This document shows, one piece after another, positions 62,057-64,000 of a stretch of DNA of 64,000 nucleotides. The first letter of the stretch is position 1. Every line of letters begins with the position of its first letter. Under the pieces are notes generated by a model that had not been told where the DNA came from, did no database searches, and was given only the letters and a program-made list of their open reading frames with translations. The position numbers were made by a program, and so were the translations under genes. Source of the DNA: Hyphomicrobium sp. (lineage in GTDB: Bacteria > Pseudomonadota > Alphaproteobacteria > Rhizobiales > Hyphomicrobiaceae); assembly GCA_022843145.1 (NCBI GenBank), contig JALHOF010000007.1, positions 62,001-126,000 on the forward strand. Direction: 5' to 3'.

Positions 62057-62974
62057 ATGGACGATCAACGCCGCGACATCGCTGTCAGATTACTCGCCTG
62101 GTATCGCGACATGGGTGTCGACGCGGTTCTCGACGATGTGCCGGTCGATTGGCTCGGACAGGGCAGCACCGCGCCCGGAGAAGCGATCCGCGGGCTGCTC
62201 AATGCTGGCGCTCTGCTCACCGCCAAAGCAACCACAGGCGATGTCTCGCAGACCATCTCGGCCGCTGTACACCCCGGCGTCAGGCCCCCTGTGCAGGCCC
62301 CGTCCGGCGCGCCGCAGCGGCAACCGTCGCCGGCGGCGGTCCAACCCCGCGCCTTCGCGAGCAAACCCCCGGATGCCGCGGAGACCACAGCCCGAGCCGC
62401 CGCGACGTCGGCACGCACGATCGGTGAGCTGGCGTCCGCCATCGATACATTCGACGGGTGCGGGCTGAAGGCGACGGCAAGCCGCTCGTGTGTGTTCCGT
62501 GGCGCCGAAACCGCGCGGCTGATGATCATAGGCGAGGCGCCGGGCCGAGACGAGGACCTAGAGGGCAAGCCGTTCGTCGGCCGCGCGGGTCAATTGCTCG
62601 ACAAGATGCTCGCGGCGATCGGTTTGACCGCGAGCGACGTCCATATCACCAACGTCGTATACTGGCGGCCACCAGGCAATCGGACTCCGACCCCTCAGGA
62701 AGCGCAGGTCTGCCGGCCGTTTCTCGAGCGGCAGGTCGAATTGGTCAAACCCGAGGTCGTGCTGCTGCTCGGCGGTGCTGCAGCCAAGGCCGTACTCGAT
62801 GTGAACGAAGGTATCATGAGACTTCGCGGCTCATGGAAGGACGCGACGATCGGGCAACATCGCGTCCGCGTCCTGCCCAGTCTGCACCCGGCCTATCTGC
62901 TGCGGACACCGGCCTACAAGCGTCAAGCCTGGCTGGACATGCTCGCCGTGAAAGCGGCGCTTTCGACGTCCTGA
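62057..62974 (+). CDS. family 4 uracil-DNA glycosylase
   Basis: This 305-residue enzyme removes uracil from DNA. A Pro/Ala-rich N-terminal 110 residues is dispensable-looking; the core has the motifs IIGEAPGRDEDLEGKPFVGR (motif 1), NVVYWRPPGNRTPTPQE and HPAYLLRTPAYKR (motif with His). Family 4 relatives are often fused or annotated as SPO1 DNA polymerase-related. Start ATG 62057, with a TTG in frame just before. It diverges from etfQO and is followed by the GyrI-like gene. Confidence 0.92.
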   Translation: MDDQRRDIAVRLLAWYRDMGVDAVLDDVPVDWLGQGSTAPGEAIRGLLNAGALLTAKATTGDVSQTISAAVHPGVRPPVQAPSGAPQRQPSPAAVQPRAFASKPPDAAETTARAAATSARTIGELASAIDTFDGCGLKATASRSCVFRGAETARLMIIGEAPGRDEDLEGKPFVGRAGQLLDKMLAAIGLTASDVHITNVVYWRPPGNRTPTPQEAQVCRPFLERQVELVKPEVVLLLGGAAAKAVLDVNEGIMRLRGSWKDATIGQHRVRVLPSLHPAYLLRTPAYKRQAWLDMLAVKAALSTS

Positions 62975-63135
62975 CAGCCGCGCTGCTCTGCTCAACCACC
63001 GAACTAATCGTCAACTTCGATGCAATTTTATCGGACGGTTTAAGCGTGCTCAAAGGTGCTCCGAGTACTCTCGAAAAATCGTCATTCACCGTCTCCGGAT
63101 TCGTTTACGGAGCGTTTCAATCGAGGTCGTCGCAA

Positions 63136-63642
63136 ATGGCTAAAGCAGGTCTGGTCTATCTGCGGCCTGTTCCCGTGGTCTTTTTCCGCGTTCAGGGACC
63201 GTATGCAACGACCGTCAACACGGCTTGGACGAACATGTTCGGCTGGCTCGACAGGCACGGCCTGCGGAAGTCCGCAGGTCGCGGCTATGGTCTTGCGCGC
63301 GACAACCCGCGCGTCGTCGGCCACGAGAAGTGCCGCTATGATGCTTGTGTCGAAATGCCTGCGGAACTCGACCCCGCAGCGCTCGACACTGTGATGACAC
63401 AGCGGCTACCGGGTGGGGCCTATGCGCGCCAGCGCCACGTTGGACACTACGAGCAAATCCGCGAAGTCATCGTGCAGATGCGTGACAATTGGGCCCCGAC
63501 AGCAGGTCTGACAATCGACAGCCGCCGGCCGATCGTGACGATCTACCTGACCGACCCGGCCGACGCCGGTCCGGCCCAGCTCAAGGCCGACGTCTGCATC
63601 CCCGTATCGGTCGGCGCCGACAACGGGCGATCCGCAGCCTGA
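63136..63642 (+). CDS. GyrI-like (AraC effector-binding) small-molecule-binding protein
   Basis: This 168-residue stand-alone GyrI-like/SbmC domain starts MAKAGLVYLRPVPVVFFRVQGPYATTVNTAW, with GYGLARDNP, CRYDACVEMP and the family pattern GGAYARQRHVGHYEQI and VTIYLTDPADAG. Members sequester drugs or toxins or inhibit DNA gyrase. The ligand is not known. GAGG lies 10 nt before ATG 63136. The 160 bp before it are visibly less GC-rich than the rest of the region. Confidence 0.85.
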   Translation: MAKAGLVYLRPVPVVFFRVQGPYATTVNTAWTNMFGWLDRHGLRKSAGRGYGLARDNPRVVGHEKCRYDACVEMPAELDPAALDTVMTQRLPGGAYARQRHVGHYEQIREVIVQMRDNWAPTAGLTIDSRRPIVTIYLTDPADAGPAQLKADVCIPVSVGADNGRSAA

Positions 63643-63739
63643 ACGAACGCTGTTTTGCGGGGCCAAGCGCTTGCGATTGCCTTTACGTTGGCGCTGGAAC
63701 ACGACAATGTTCCGGCGCCAACTGCATTCGGGAGACGAT

Positions 63740-64000
63740 ATGCCCCGCATCGACGAGACACGCCCGTTCATTCCAGTCAGGGTCGCCATCCTGACCATGT
63801 CGGATACGCGCACACCGAAGGAGGATGCGTCCGGAAACGCCCTCTCCGAAATGATCCGTGAGGCCGGACATGAGGTTGCCGATCGTAGTCTTGTGAAGGA
63901 CGACATCGCGATGATCCGAGCCAAAGTGGAAGGTTGGATCGCCGATCCGACAATTGATGTCGTCATCACCACGGGCGGCACCGGGTTCACTGGACGCGAC
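63740..64000 (+). CDS. moaB: molybdenum cofactor biosynthesis protein MoaB, 5' part
   Basis: The first 87 codons of a MoaB/MogA-like protein run off the window edge in an open frame. Visible marks are IPVRVAILTMSDTRTPKEDASGNAL, IREAGHEVADRSLVKDD and the substrate loop VVITTGGTGFTGRD. It probably adenylates molybdopterin or prepares it for metal insertion. GGAG lies 5 nt before ATG 63740. The rest of the gene is beyond the window. Confidence 0.94.
   Translation, partial: MPRIDETRPFIPVRVAILTMSDTRTPKEDASGNALSEMIREAGHEVADRSLVKDDIAMIRAKVEGWIADPTIDVVITTGGTGFTGRD

Overview
The window is a GC-rich stretch of an alphaproteobacterial chromosome. Protein signatures and gene order (mutY / DUF721 / DsbA / smc; atpI-atpB-atpE-atpF'-atpF without the F1 genes; ppx-ppk-hda-permease-pgsA-purM-purN; TPR-ispE-ispB-DUF2007-methyltransferase-S49-glyQ...glyS; ETF-QO / family 4 UDG) suggest a member of the Hyphomicrobiales (Rhizobiales), perhaps near Hyphomicrobium. 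That placement is inference from protein content, not from rRNA. I see no rRNA, tRNA, transposase, integrase, prophage or CRISPR array. Most of the window is housekeeping DNA with a few accessory insertions.

Layout. 1-7.3 kb: an edge fragment of a membrane protein, a VOC-family protein, an alpha/beta hydrolase, a coiled-coil unknown, an RhlE-type DEAD-box helicase with a long RGG tail, a DCC thiol protein, a small secreted protein, mutY and a DUF721 gene. 7.4-13.8 kb: two DsbA-like proteins, smc and a SUMF1-domain membrane protein. 14-17 kb: the Fo half of the ATP synthase behind a strong sigma70-like promoter. 17-25.7 kb: cspA, infA with a glycine-rich tail, an NTT-like transporter, small exported proteins, aspS, rnd and a CbpA-like DnaJ protein. 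25.8-35.6 kb: ppx, ppk (frameshifted), hda, an AI-2E-type permease, a CDP-alcohol phosphatidyltransferase, a DUF2066 gene, purM and purN. 35.9-45 kb: a cytochrome P450, a DHFR-like reductase, ndk, a GYF_2 membrane protein, an ABC-F ATPase, a GST, a winged-helix regulator and a gamma-glutamylcyclotransferase-like protein. 45.3-56.2 kb: a TPR protein, ispE, ispB, a DUF2007 protein, a TrmN6-like methyltransferase, an S49 peptidase, dodecin, glyQ, three small unknowns and glyS. 56.4-64 kb: arsM, a YHS protein, an OpgC-like acyltransferase overlapping an SGNH hydrolase, etfQO, a family 4 uracil-DNA glycosylase, a GyrI-like protein and the start of moaB.

Functional links. ppk and ppx are adjacent and make and degrade polyphosphate. 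purM and purN overlap by 4 bp and carry out two purine-synthesis steps. hda overlaps the upstream permease by 4 bp. ispE and ispB lie in one isoprenoid block, although on opposite strands. glyQ and glyS form one tetrameric glycyl-tRNA synthetase despite the small genes between them.

The most unusual features are at the DNA level. Seven 27-bp units repeat the last codons and stop of aspS downstream of the gene. A second copy of the 3' end of etfQO lies 85 bp beyond the first. A one-base frameshift falls in ppk exactly in the conserved TLYRT segment. A 94-bp element with 28-nt inverted arms lies between glyS and arsM. I found no convincing multi-gene system of a new kind. The OpgC/SGNH pair next to arsM/YHS is the most system-like accessory cluster.
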